Position numbers and translations under genes: made by a program. 64,000 bases of DNA, taken from Bacteriovoracaceae bacterium (GTDB lineage Bacteria > Bdellovibrionota > Bacteriovoracia > Bacteriovoracales > Bacteriovoracaceae). This document shows, piece after piece, positions 10,283 to 20,073 of this stretch; the first letter of the stretch is position 1, and each line of letters begins with the position of its first letter. Where the stretch lies: assembly GCA_947441615.1 (NCBI GenBank), contig CANEUH010000002.1, forward strand, positions 124,001 through 188,000. The letters are read 5' to 3'. The notes under the pieces are model-generated. The model was given only the letters and a program-made list of their open reading frames with translations. It ran no database searches and was not told where the DNA came from.

Positions 10283-10729
10283 ATGCTTTCTAATATTCAA
10301 AAGATCTTAAAATCTGAAGCTGGAATGAGCTTGATTGAGATCTTAATTGCCCTTACTCTACTTGCACTCGCTGGTACATTTGTAGGTGGTAAAGTGTTCG
10401 AGCAATTGCAGGAAGGCAAAGTGTCCTCGGCCAAAATTCAAATTAAATCTATCTCTGACAGACTTAAAGAATTCAGACGTGACTGTAACTTTCTTCCAAC
10501 TTCAGATATGGGACTAGATGCTCTCATAAATAAGCCTGAGGGTGGACGTGAATGTAAAAGATATGCACCAGGTGGATATATCGAAGGGGGTAAAGTGCCT
10601 CTTGATCCATGGGACAGTGAATTCATTTACGAATCAGATGGCAAAACCTTCGAAATAAAATCCTTAGGTGCTGACAATGCAGAAGGTGGCGAAGGTTCTG
10701 ATGCCGATATCAGCTCAAAAGACATTTAA
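10283..10729 (+). CDS. gspG: type II secretion major pseudopilin G
   Basis: Prepilin motif AGMSLIEILIALTLLAL; PLDPWDSEFIYE; operon position. Confidence 0.95.
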   Translation: MLSNIQKILKSEAGMSLIEILIALTLLALAGTFVGGKVFEQLQEGKVSSAKIQIKSISDRLKEFRRDCNFLPTSDMGLDALINKPEGGRECKRYAPGGYIEGGKVPLDPWDSEFIYESDGKTFEIKSLGADNAEGGEGSDADISSKDI

Positions 10730-11396
10730 TTTAGCGAAATGCGATCAGGGTTTCTCTCTTATAGAAATTCTGGTCGCATTAGTTCTAGCGGCCCTCATCT
10801 TCCTTGCTGTTCCTTCAAGTGACAACGTACAAAAACATCGTGATCTTCAAACTGCACTAGATGATCTCGATCGCTCTGTTCGATTTGCAGGTAATGAAGC
10901 TGTGCTAAGAAACTCAGTTGTCAGGTTGAGAATTTCACTAGATAAAAAACCAACTGAATATACCGTTGAGTTCGGTCCCACTGGAAACTTTCCCCTGCCA
11001 GATTTAACCGCAAAGAGCTCAATGAGTCTTCAGGAAGAAAAAGTCGAACAAGAAAAGAAGGCGAATCTTAATAAACAGTTTAATAAAGTAGATGAATTTG
11101 AAGATATTAAGCATAAATTTTCGGAGAATGTTGAAGTTCTTGGAATGGCAACAACAACCTCGAAAAACTTGATTAAAGAAGGTGAAGCTTACCTCTATTT
11201 TTACCCAACCGGCGAGAAAGACGGAGGAATCATTATCCTCTCTACGGTCGAAGAAATCGCCTACATTGAAATTGCTCCATTCTTATCAGAAACTAATCTT
11301 GTTTTTAAACCTCTCAACACTTCTAGCGTTGCGAAAATGGAAGATATCCTTCAAACTAGAATGGATGAGGTTTATAAAGAGTGGCTAACAAAATAA
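10701..11396 (+). CDS. gspH: type II secretion pseudopilin H
   Basis: Prepilin motif QGFSLIEILVALVLAAL; ATG at 10701 is a more plausible start than the ORF-track 10668; overlaps gspG. Confidence 0.85.
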   Translation: MPISAQKTFNLAKCDQGFSLIEILVALVLAALIFLAVPSSDNVQKHRDLQTALDDLDRSVRFAGNEAVLRNSVVRLRISLDKKPTEYTVEFGPTGNFPLPDLTAKSSMSLQEEKVEQEKKANLNKQFNKVDEFEDIKHKFSENVEVLGMATTTSKNLIKEGEAYLYFYPTGEKDGGIIILSTVEEIAYIEIAPFLSETNLVFKPLNTSSVAKMEDILQTRMDEVYKEWLTK

Positions 11397-11950
11397 CGAA
11401 TCAAAAAGGTTTTTCTTTATTGGAAGTGATGATCGCTGTCACTCTCTTTGCGTTTTTTGTTACGGCGTACCTTACAAGCCAAGGCTATAATGTAGAAGAC
11501 TCAAGACTCTCTGAGGAACAGCTCATACTTCAGCAACTCGCTGAAAGAAAAATCAGTGAACTTATTTTAAACCCTCCAAAGTTCTCCAACGCGACAGCAA
11601 ATATGGTTGAGACAAAGACGTTTGAAGAAACTGAATTCAAGAACTACGAATATAAAATTGAGATAAAGAAATTTACTGTTCCAGATTTTGGACAATTATT
11701 TTCACAGCAAGGCTCATCAAACGAATCAAATGATGAATATTCTAGTGACTATTATAATCCTAGTGCGGCCAACAATCAGCGTAATACTGATCTAGAAAAA
11801 TTAGTTTTTGAAGAATTAAAGAAAAATATAGAAAAAATTATTTGGCAGGCAAGAGTTACTATTACAAATAAAGAAACAAAATATAACTTTACGCTTTCAA
11901 CTTTTATTACAAATTATAATGAACGGATACAAATCAACGTTGGATTCTAA
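11381..11950 (+). CDS. gspI: type II secretion pseudopilin I
   Basis: Prepilin motif KGFSLLEVMIAVTLFAF; operon position. Confidence 0.85.
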   Translation: MANKITNQKGFSLLEVMIAVTLFAFFVTAYLTSQGYNVEDSRLSEEQLILQQLAERKISELILNPPKFSNATANMVETKTFEETEFKNYEYKIEIKKFTVPDFGQLFSQQGSSNESNDEYSSDYYNPSAANNQRNTDLEKLVFEELKKNIEKIIWQARVTITNKETKYNFTLSTFITNYNERIQINVGF

Positions 11951-12923
11951 CCAATCCGGCTTCACATTACTTGAAATTTTAATTGCCATCACTTTGTTGG
12001 CATTCATCACTATTGGTGTCGTCAATATCACTGACAATGCCGCTCAAACCAAAGAAAGAACGACAGAAGTGAATGAAAATAACCTGCAAATTGAAACTGC
12101 TATGAGCCGTTTTGAATGGGACTTTTCTCAAATATACTCTCCACTCTATTTTTCTTCAGTGATGAATATGAATCAAAATTTAGGAAATGATGGCCAACCC
12201 ATTCCGGGAGCACAAACAAGCGGCGCTCAAGCCCAATCTGGCGCTGGAGCGGGACAACCAAATCCTCAACTTCAACAATATTATGAACAGCTCATTAGTC
12301 GATTTGAAAGGAATGAACACTTTATTTCAGTAAGTAAAGATGGCCACCCCATTCCACGATTTTATGCTCCGGAAAAAAGTGTTTTCGAATTTTTTACAAC
12401 TTCAAACAGAAGGAAAGTAGAGAACACAAAACAATCTCATTTTGCATGGGTCAGATACTCTCTTGCTGATCAAGAGCAAACTGAAGACGAAGAAAGGAAT
12501 ATCAATATTCCGAAATCACTAAAAAGTTTTGTAAGATACTTTAGCGCTGATGATCCTTATGGTGATCAAAGAATCAATGTCCAAGAAAACCAAACCGTTA
12601 AGGCCGCCGTACTTTTAAGGAACGTCGAGTATCTTGAATTTCAATTTTGGGATTATCAAAGAAGGAAATGGGAAAATTCACTTAGAAATATTGATAGCGG
12701 AGAGAGTCTCATTCGAGGAGTTAAATTAATTATCACTTGGTACGATTCTCAAGGCAGCAAAAGAACTTCTTCGAGGATATTTCGTACACTCTGGCCTATG
12801 GTTACTCCGCAGGATCAAATTCAACCAAACAACCTAGCAGCAGGTGTTCAAGCAGGTGCTCAAGCTGGGGTTCAATCTGGAGCACAAGGTAATATAAATT
12901 CAGGGAACACCAATGGTTACTAA
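11919..12923 (+). CDS. gspJ: type II secretion pseudopilin J with Gly/Ala/Gln-rich segments
   Basis: Prepilin motif SGFTLLEILIAITLLAF; GspJ-like body; GAQ-rich C-terminus. Confidence 0.88.
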   Translation: MNGYKSTLDSNQSGFTLLEILIAITLLAFITIGVVNITDNAAQTKERTTEVNENNLQIETAMSRFEWDFSQIYSPLYFSSVMNMNQNLGNDGQPIPGAQTSGAQAQSGAGAGQPNPQLQQYYEQLISRFERNEHFISVSKDGHPIPRFYAPEKSVFEFFTTSNRRKVENTKQSHFAWVRYSLADQEQTEDEERNINIPKSLKSFVRYFSADDPYGDQRINVQENQTVKAAVLLRNVEYLEFQFWDYQRRKWENSLRNIDSGESLIRGVKLIITWYDSQGSKRTSSRIFRTLWPMVTPQDQIQPNNLAAGVQAGAQAGVQSGAQGNINSGNTNGY

Positions 12924-14268
12924 AAAAGAAGTTAAAACCATTTTAGGAAATCAAAGTGGCGTTGCCCTAATGATGGTGATGACGGCCATGTTACTTCTCA
13001 TGGCCATCTATGGAGAATTTACTTTTGAATCCAAAATTGCTCGCCTAAAGGCAACAAATATTCTGGATAAATCACAAGCGAAACTACTAGCAGAATCTGG
13101 CCTTCAATTAGCGATGACGAGATTAAGACTTTACAAGGAAGCATTTAATACCGTTCAAAACAATCCCAACGCAAAAAATATGGTTCCCGTTCAATTACTT
13201 AATCAACTTTGGGAAGTTCCCTTTATTTACCCTATTCCCGTTGGTAAAAATGCAAATAGTTCGTTTAAGGCAACAGTAGATTTATTTGCCAAAGAAAGTC
13301 TTCTTGATGGTGAATTTAAAGTTAGTATCCAAAATCTCTCGAATCGTATGAATTTAAACTTACTTCGAATTGATATGACAAAAGTTAACCCTGACCCCCA
13401 AGTTGATGATGGACAAGACGATTACTCTTCATTGAATTTATCCGATACGGCCATTTTGTCTGACGTATCAATTGATCAGTCCCTCTACTTCCTTTTAAAG
13501 AAGTTGGTTGATAAAAAAAGAGAAAAGGATGAATCATTTGATGATCGTTACTCACGTTTAAATTATCAGGAAATGATTACAAATCTAAAGTATTACATGT
13601 CAGATTATGGAAGTATGCTCCGAGATCCATTGGCAGGCGAAGCAGAAGCGACTTATCAAAGAGTTCCTCTTGCTCCCAAATTTGGCCCATTAAGCTCCTC
13701 AAGTGAACTCTTCTCTATTCCCGGATGGAATGATGAGCTCATTGAATTAATTCAAAACGAATTTTCAGTCTATCCTTCGACACAAATCGATTTTAATAAA
13801 ATTACCTCGAATATGTTAAAGATTCTTATTCCTACACTGACTGAGGAAGACATTAAAGAATTTTTCATCTGGAGAGATGATCCTGAGCAACCTCGCTACA
13901 TCAACTCAAAGGCTGATTTCAAAAAATATATTGTGGATCAAGAAAGGCTGATGAACGATACTGATTTTGAAGAGAGGATGAAGCAATTTGAACAAAAGGG
14001 ATTCACTTTTGGTTCGAACCCCAATCTTTTTAAAATCGTCTCAGAAGGTAGCTATAATAGGGCCAACTACACATTAGTTGCCTACGTTGTTCTCCCAAAA
14101 AATGCCCCTACCGCTGCTACGAATCCGGGAACTCAACCTGGAGCTCAAGGTGGCGCCCAGCCCGGAGCACAAGCCGGATCTCCCCCTGGGACAACTCCAG
14201 GGACCGCACCTCAAGACCAAAAAACTCAACTTCTCGAACCAAGAATCATTGAGATTCAAATTAACTAA
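12913..14268 (+). CDS. gspK: type II secretion minor pseudopilin K
   Basis: SGVALMMVMTAMLLLMAIYGEF N-terminus, GspK-type large minor pseudopilin; PGAQ-rich tail. Confidence 0.88.
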   Translation: MVTKKEVKTILGNQSGVALMMVMTAMLLLMAIYGEFTFESKIARLKATNILDKSQAKLLAESGLQLAMTRLRLYKEAFNTVQNNPNAKNMVPVQLLNQLWEVPFIYPIPVGKNANSSFKATVDLFAKESLLDGEFKVSIQNLSNRMNLNLLRIDMTKVNPDPQVDDGQDDYSSLNLSDTAILSDVSIDQSLYFLLKKLVDKKREKDESFDDRYSRLNYQEMITNLKYYMSDYGSMLRDPLAGEAEATYQRVPLAPKFGPLSSSSELFSIPGWNDELIELIQNEFSVYPSTQIDFNKITSNMLKILIPTLTEEDIKEFFIWRDDPEQPRYINSKADFKKYIVDQERLMNDTDFEERMKQFEQKGFTFGSNPNLFKIVSEGSYNRANYTLVAYVVLPKNAPTAATNPGTQPGAQGGAQPGAQAGSPPGTTPGTAPQDQKTQLLEPRIIEIQIN

Positions 14269-14309
14269 TTATCTTCCCGTAATCAATAGACTCTGGTTAC
14301 AATAATACT

Positions 14310-15899
14310 ATGCATGTATTAGCAATTGACGCTGGATCATATAGTGTAAAATACCTTTCCTCTGTCGTGGATCGTCGTAAGATTACTCACCTTGAAATGA
14401 GTGAGATTGTTTTACGCGACTACATGGTTGATCATAGCGATCTCACAATTGAAGATTCAATCAACAACATTATCCGAGATATTTTAGATAACGTTGCAAA
14501 GCCAGATACAAAAATCATCTATCAGTCCGACCCTCGGATGATGACGACAAGATTCCTCACTCTTCCAGTAAAGAATAAAAAGAAAGCGGAACTCATGCTC
14601 CCCTTTCAACTTGAAGAGGATATTCCCTATTCATTAAATGAAATTCACTACGCCTACAAGATGGAAGGTCAAAAGACTCAACACACAGCTTTAATTGAGT
14701 TAGCAAGAGAATCCATTTTTGAAACCTATTACAATGCACTAAGAGAAAAAAACATCCTACCGAATATTCTTTCGACGGAATCTTCAGTTGTTGAAAATTT
14801 TTTCAATCAAAATCCAATGGCGGGACCATTTTGTGTTTTAGATATTGGGCATAAAACCACTAAGGCTTATTTTTTCTATAATTCAAGACTTCTCATGTCT
14901 CACATTTGTTATATTGGCGGACATCATGTGAACGAGATGATCGCAGAGACCTATAAGATTGAGGTTGATGAAGCGATCATTTATAAGCATCAGAATGCTT
15001 TTTTCCTCACATCTGCTCAGTACTCGGAAGTTGAGCCAGTTCAAAGAGATTTTGCCTCTGCCATGGATAAAGTTTTTTCAACCCTCACGGTTGACTTCAC
15101 TCGCTGGAAGATTGGATTTAAAGTTAATTTTGGACTCAGCTTGCAACATGTCTTTATTTGTGGTGGTAGTTCCAATATTAAGAACATTGCAAATTACCTA
15201 ACAGAGAAGTGGGAAGTCAAAGCTTCACTCTTAGAGAGTTTCGATAAAATTGAAGTTGAAAAAGTTGATGTTAATCCAAAAAGTAAATCAAAGTTTGCCT
15301 TAGTTAACATGATGGCAATTGGCTTTAGAAGAAAGAACCGTTTTGTTAATCTACTTATAGGTCGCTTTGCCCAAGCGTCCTCATCCGAGGTCCCTCTGCA
15401 CTCTTTTTCCTTTATCGGAGTAAGAGTGGCGGCAGTCTCACTGGTTCTAGTCCTCTCTTTATTTGTTGAACGTTATTTCATCAAGAAAGACATCGTCGCT
15501 GTAAATTCTAAACTTTCTTCAATCATAAAGAATAGTGAGCTCAAGATACCCGGTAGGATTAGACGTCAAGCCGCTACAAACCCAAAAGCTGTTTATGACA
15601 TTCTTGTAAAAAAGCAGAGGGAAGTTCGCCAGGAAATTTCGACACTCCAAGCGGCAATAGAGATTCAAGCCCTATCCCCTCTGGTTCTTGTAAGTCAAAT
15701 ATCTGCAAGTAGTCCAAATGCGACACTTATTGAATTTTCCTCAAATGATTCAGGTGAGATCAAAGCTGTATTAACTTCTGAATCTTTAGAGGAACTCACA
15801 AACTTAAAGAACAATTTTGAGCGCTCAAGCCTCAGTGATGTCCAAGCATCTCTGGATGAAAAGAAGTTGCAATTAAATGTAACTGCAAACGGAAATTAA
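14310..15899 (+). CDS. gspL: type II secretion protein L-like (PilM/actin-like N-terminus, TM, periplasmic C-terminus)
   Basis: LAIDAGSYSVKYL, FCVLDIGHKTTKAY actin-like ATPase motifs; TM near residue 370; operon position. Confidence 0.8.
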   Translation: MHVLAIDAGSYSVKYLSSVVDRRKITHLEMSEIVLRDYMVDHSDLTIEDSINNIIRDILDNVAKPDTKIIYQSDPRMMTTRFLTLPVKNKKKAELMLPFQLEEDIPYSLNEIHYAYKMEGQKTQHTALIELARESIFETYYNALREKNILPNILSTESSVVENFFNQNPMAGPFCVLDIGHKTTKAYFFYNSRLLMSHICYIGGHHVNEMIAETYKIEVDEAIIYKHQNAFFLTSAQYSEVEPVQRDFASAMDKVFSTLTVDFTRWKIGFKVNFGLSLQHVFICGGSSNIKNIANYLTEKWEVKASLLESFDKIEVEKVDVNPKSKSKFALVNMMAIGFRRKNRFVNLLIGRFAQASSSEVPLHSFSFIGVRVAAVSLVLVLSLFVERYFIKKDIVAVNSKLSSIIKNSELKIPGRIRRQAATNPKAVYDILVKKQREVRQEISTLQAAIEIQALSPLVLVSQISASSPNATLIEFSSNDSGEIKAVLTSESLEELTNLKNNFERSSLSDVQASLDEKKLQLNVTANGN

Positions 15900-15900
15900 G

Positions 15901-16551
15901 ATGGAAGATTTTAACCAAGTTTCAAGAATGCCTCTCTTTAAAAAAATTGATCGCGCCATCTTTGAGCGGCTTGATAGATTTAGATCATCTCCCGGATACA
16001 ATAACGTTCAAGATTTCTATAACGGTCTCGATGAAGAACAGCAAAAAGTCTTTAAGAGTGTTGTTGTTATTAGTATTTTTATTGTCCCCATTATTTTCTT
16101 GAGCATCCTTTGGTGGCAAAATAGTAGTATTAAAACGGATCTCCAAGCGAGAGTAGATCTTGTATCAAAAGCGAACGAAATCATTGGCCAAAGAGAAAGT
16201 CTACAAAATATTGCACCTAATATCCTTTCATCAAGTCCTATCGACGGCCAATCGATGATGACTTCAAGAGTTTCAAATATCCTCTCCTCATCCGGAATGG
16301 ATCTTTCAAAAATCAAGATCGATGATTTCGCCAGTGATATTTCATCTGGAAACATTGTCAAATCAGAATCAAATCTTAATTTTTCAAATTTCTCTACAGA
16401 TGAAATGGTTAATATGCTTCTTAATCTTATTCAGCGAGAAAAGTTTAGAATTCAGAATGTTAATATTTCTCGAAATAGTGATAATAATCTCCTTAATGGT
16501 CGATTTCAAATTGTCCATTTGAGTGTTGCTCAAAATATTGAGGAAGATTAA
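15901..16551 (+). CDS. gspM: type II secretion protein M-like
   Basis: Single TM (VFKSVVVISIFIVPIIFLSILWW) and small periplasmic domain; operon position. Confidence 0.6.
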   Translation: MEDFNQVSRMPLFKKIDRAIFERLDRFRSSPGYNNVQDFYNGLDEEQQKVFKSVVVISIFIVPIIFLSILWWQNSSIKTDLQARVDLVSKANEIIGQRESLQNIAPNILSSSPIDGQSMMTSRVSNILSSSGMDLSKIKIDDFASDISSGNIVKSESNLNFSNFSTDEMVNMLLNLIQREKFRIQNVNISRNSDNNLLNGRFQIVHLSVAQNIEED

Positions 16552-17471
16552 TGGCGAGTTTAAGTGAGATCCAATCTTTAGAAGAAATAAGCTATAAGAG
16601 TAAAATTAAGTTTTATCTTTACCCGGTTATCATTGTTTTTTTATTCTCTATTTCTTTTCTTAATTATTTTCCAGTTGGAGAGCAGCTAAAAGGTTTTATG
16701 AAAAAAAACCTAGCTGGAACCGCTTGTAATCCTGATTATGATGACTTAAGAATTGAATGGATTCTCCCAAAAATTGTCGTTTCAGGATTAAATATTCCGG
16801 CTGGCTGCCTGGGACGAATTGGCGACCCCATAAAGTTTACATTCGTCTCGATTCAATTTAATTTCATTAGTTTTGCTCCTTTTGGAATCCCTTTCAAAAT
16901 CCAATCAGAATTAAATGGCCAGCCAATGACTATTTACTATGTTCAAGGGTTTGGTGAAAGAGTCTTCAGAATTAAAGATCAACCAATAGTGATTTCTAGG
17001 CTTCAACCAGTCATGGGCGCTAACTTTAAATTATCTGGTAATGTTCTTTTCGATTTAACTGCCAAAATGGCAAACGGTGGCTCTCTAAAAGATATGGATT
17101 TCAAAATGAGATCGACTGATTTTCAACTGCCTTCACAAAATATACAGGGTTTCACAACTCCCAATGTTAAATTAAACGAAATGTATATAGAGGCAAAATC
17201 AGAAAATTCATCTACCGTAAAAGTTGATAAATTTATCGTTGGAGACCCTGACTCTCCTATTCGTGCAAATCTTAAAGGACAAATTGATCTCCAACAGGGA
17301 GCAATTTTATTTTCAATTTTAGACCTCAAAGGTGAAATTGCTTTTACTGAAAACTTTAAACAGACTGTTCCCTTAGTTGATCTTTTCTTTCAAAACTTCA
17401 CACAAAAAGATGGCTTTTACCAAATTAGAATTGGTGGAAACTTGGGACAACCAAAACTCATGAACCCCTAG
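16551..17471 (+). CDS. gspN: type II secretion protein N-like
   Basis: N-terminal TM, AsmA/GspN-like beta-rich sequence; operon position. Confidence 0.7.
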   Translation: MASLSEIQSLEEISYKSKIKFYLYPVIIVFLFSISFLNYFPVGEQLKGFMKKNLAGTACNPDYDDLRIEWILPKIVVSGLNIPAGCLGRIGDPIKFTFVSIQFNFISFAPFGIPFKIQSELNGQPMTIYYVQGFGERVFRIKDQPIVISRLQPVMGANFKLSGNVLFDLTAKMANGGSLKDMDFKMRSTDFQLPSQNIQGFTTPNVKLNEMYIEAKSENSSTVKVDKFIVGDPDSPIRANLKGQIDLQQGAILFSILDLKGEIAFTENFKQTVPLVDLFFQNFTQKDGFYQIRIGGNLGQPKLMNP

Positions 17472-17478
17472 GGATTAT

Positions 17479-18369
17479 ATGATTAACCAGGCCATAGAAA
17501 AGGCCATTCGTAGCTCGTGTCACAAAAATCATTTATTAGAAATTATGGATTATGCGGTTTTTCCTGCAGGTAAATTATTTCGACCAAGACTGGTCGAGGC
17601 CATTGCCTTAGATCTTGATACAAATATGTCGTCCAATCATCTTCATTTAGCTGCCGCCATTGAGATTCATCATGCCTACACACTCGTACATGATGATCTT
17701 CCGTCTATGGATAATGATTTAATTAGACGCGGAAAAGACTCTACTCACGCCAAATTTGGTGAATGGAAAGCAATTTTAGCGGGGGATGCCCTATTAATCG
17801 CATCTTTTAATGAGCTATCTAAAATTAAGCATCCTCGATTTCAAGAACTCTTTAAACTAATGTCTTGGGCAACTGGTGCCAAAGGATTAGTAGAGGGACA
17901 ATTTAGGGATCTTGAAGCTAATGGGGAGGCAAAGATTTTAGACGTTGTCAGGATCCATGAATTAAAAACAGGTCGCCTGATACAGCTCGCAACTCTTGGA
18001 GCGTATCTCCTCTCTAACAACACCAGTTATAGAGGCAAAATAGATCTCCTAAAACTTGGTAAAAATATTGGTGTTACTTTTCAGCTATTGGATGATTTAT
18101 GTGAACTCACATCTAAAGAAGTTTCACCGCACGAAATGAAAATTAATCCCTTCATTCATTCAGGATCAGAGGCCCTAAATTATTTAAAAACGACACACGC
18201 TTCTATTGGCCAAATAACAAAAAAATATCAATTCCTTCATGTTGATACCATGCTTAAGGATTATTTCCTTACGAATAAAAAATTACTTCAAACGGAACTA
18301 GCAAACTTGAAAGTAAATATGAATGGTAACGTAAAACAAATTGAGGAATGGATTACCAATTTCGCTTAG
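17479..18369 (+). CDS. polyprenyl synthetase (farnesyl/geranyl diphosphate synthase family)
   Basis: First Asp-rich motif LVHDDLPSMDND and second QLLDDLCE; PAGKLFRPRLV. Confidence 0.92.
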   Translation: MINQAIEKAIRSSCHKNHLLEIMDYAVFPAGKLFRPRLVEAIALDLDTNMSSNHLHLAAAIEIHHAYTLVHDDLPSMDNDLIRRGKDSTHAKFGEWKAILAGDALLIASFNELSKIKHPRFQELFKLMSWATGAKGLVEGQFRDLEANGEAKILDVVRIHELKTGRLIQLATLGAYLLSNNTSYRGKIDLLKLGKNIGVTFQLLDDLCELTSKEVSPHEMKINPFIHSGSEALNYLKTTHASIGQITKKYQFLHVDTMLKDYFLTNKKLLQTELANLKVNMNGNVKQIEEWITNFA

Positions 18370-18712
18370 ATCGAATCTCTTTTATTTGATTTATTGCTTC
18401 TTCTATTTTTAATCTTATTCCAGAAGATTCCTTGGTGTGAATACCGGATTGGAAATTCGATAATTCTGACTCATCAACAAGAGAAGACATTTTCATTCTA
18501 GCTTCAGGTATTGTCATTTTATCTTCAAACAGGAACTTTTTAATTTTCAAAATCGCTTCTAAATCTTTTCTGGCGTAAATTTTTTGACCCGAGTCAGATG
18601 TGATAGGTGAAATTTCTGAAAATTCTGTTTCCCAATACCTGATAACATAAGGCTTCACCCCGGTAATCGGGGTGAGCTCTTGAAATTTAAAACTGGATTT
18701 ATTTGGAATCAT
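18353..18712 (-). CDS. MerR-family transcriptional regulator
   Basis: ITGVKPYVIRYWETEFSEISPITSDSGQKIYARKDLEAIL helix-turn-helix. Confidence 0.9.
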   Translation of the reverse strand: MIPNKSSFKFQELTPITGVKPYVIRYWETEFSEISPITSDSGQKIYARKDLEAILKIKKFLFEDKMTIPEARMKMSSLVDESELSNFQSGIHTKESSGIRLKIEEAINQIKEIRSKRNW

Positions 18713-18737
18713 TAATAAAGACTAGCAGAGAATCGAC

Positions 18738-19166
18738 CTATTCGTCGTCATTCTCATCATCGATATCATCATTATAAACAGTATCATCTATGTTATTTAA
18801 GAATGATGAAAGTGCTTTTGGTTTAGCTTCTTTCACTGGAAGATTTTTATTCTCGTTACCATTCTCATCAAGACGGTGTGAGTAACGTTCAGTGATATCT
18901 TCTTTTAAGATTTGAGATGGCTTAAACGTCAAAACCCGTCTAGCACTGATATTCATTGCTGTACCGGTCTGAGGGTTTCGGCCAACACGAGTTGCTTTAT
19001 CTCGAATGCTAAAATTTCCAAAGCCAGAAATTTTAACCTTCTCGCCTTTTGCAAGAGTGTCTTTGATTACTTTAAAGACAAGATCGACAAGTTCAGCTGC
19101 TTCTTTTTTCGAGAATCCAGCCTCTTTGTAGATACGCTCTACTATGTCTGCCTTAGTCATGCTCAT
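18738..19166 (-). CDS. ihfA: integration host factor alpha/HU-family protein with acidic C-terminal extension
   Basis: MTKADIVERIYKEAGFSKKEAAELVDLVFKVIKDTLAKGEKVKISGFGNFSIRDKATRVGRNPQTGTAMNISARRVLTFKPS; tail ends DDIDDENDDE. ORF track starts at 19190. Confidence 0.93.
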   Translation of the reverse strand: MSMTKADIVERIYKEAGFSKKEAAELVDLVFKVIKDTLAKGEKVKISGFGNFSIRDKATRVGRNPQTGTAMNISARRVLTFKPSQILKEDITERYSHRLDENGNENKNLPVKEAKPKALSSFLNNIDDTVYNDDIDDENDDE

Positions 19167-19331
19167 TGAAAATCTCCCATGAAGTTTCAAAAGCTTATCG
19201 CCATTATTTAAGAACTATTAATAGGTTAGCAGTAATCAGAATTAGTTCAAGAGAAAAAAATTCAGTTTTTGATGAAAAATCAGGAATTTGAGGCTTTTTT
19301 AAACTTAATCTATTTAACGAGACGACAAAAA

Positions 19332-19351
19332 AAAGCCCCTTGCGGGGCTTT
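19332..19351 (-). terminator. terminator hairpin downstream of rplT
   Basis: AAAGCCCC-TTGC-GGGGCTTT followed by T-run on the minus strand. Confidence 0.85.
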
Positions 19352-19362
19352 CTAAACATTCT

Positions 19363-19707
19363 TTACTTAGTCGCTTCAAAAATTGCTTTAAAAGCATTGA
19401 AGTCATGGATAGCAAGATCCGAAAGCATTTTACGATTAATCGTAATATCTTTTTTCTTAAGGCCAGAGATTAATTGGCTATAAGAAGTGCCTAACATTCT
19501 AGCTCCAGCATTAATACGAACGATCCAAAGTTTACGGATGTCTCTCTTAAGAAGCCTACGGCCAATAAAAGCGTAGTGAAGTGCACGACGAACTGTTTCA
19601 GAAGCATGCTTGTACTTCGTTCTACGGTCGAAGTGAAAGCCTTTAGCTAGTTTTAAAATTTTGTTTCTTCTTTGGCGGGCTTTAAAACCGCGTTTCACAC
19701 GTGACAT
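19363..19707 (-). CDS. rplT: 50S ribosomal protein L20
   Basis: MSRVKRGFKARQRRNKILKLAKGF..; start trimmed from 19737 to the internal MSRVKRG. Confidence 0.98.
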   Translation of the reverse strand: MSRVKRGFKARQRRNKILKLAKGFHFDRRTKYKHASETVRRALHYAFIGRRLLKRDIRKLWIVRINAGARMLGTSYSQLISGLKKKDITINRKMLSDLAIHDFNAFKAIFEATK

Positions 19708-19790
19708 ACATTCTCCTCTTCGATCATAGGGGGACAATTTTGTCTCTTAACCCTACTTCTCTACTCTCGATGGTTATTAAAAAACCTAGA

Positions 19791-19991
19791 CTAAACTAGG
19801 TAAGGTATACAAGAAGCAGCATTGTGGTAGTCAGCAGGATTTACATATCCCGGGGTACCTTTATCTTTCTTAGCTTTCTTCGACTTATTAATTAGTAAGT
19901 GACGAAGGTGAGCTTTTTTATACTTAATTTTACCAGTAGCAGTAACTTTAAAGCGCTTGGCAGCCGCACGCTTAGTCTTCATTTTCGACAT
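19791..19991 (-). CDS. rpmI: 50S ribosomal protein L35
   Basis: MSKMKTKRAAAKRFKVTATGKIKYKKAHLRHLL. Confidence 0.97.
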   Translation of the reverse strand: MSKMKTKRAAAKRFKVTATGKIKYKKAHLRHLLINKSKKAKKDKGTPGYVNPADYHNAASCIPYLV

Positions 19992-20073
19992 ATATCGCTC
20001 CTAAAACAAAAAAAATGCACCCTTAAAAGAGTGCACGAAAATAACATGTAACAATTGATAGATAAAGTATTTT

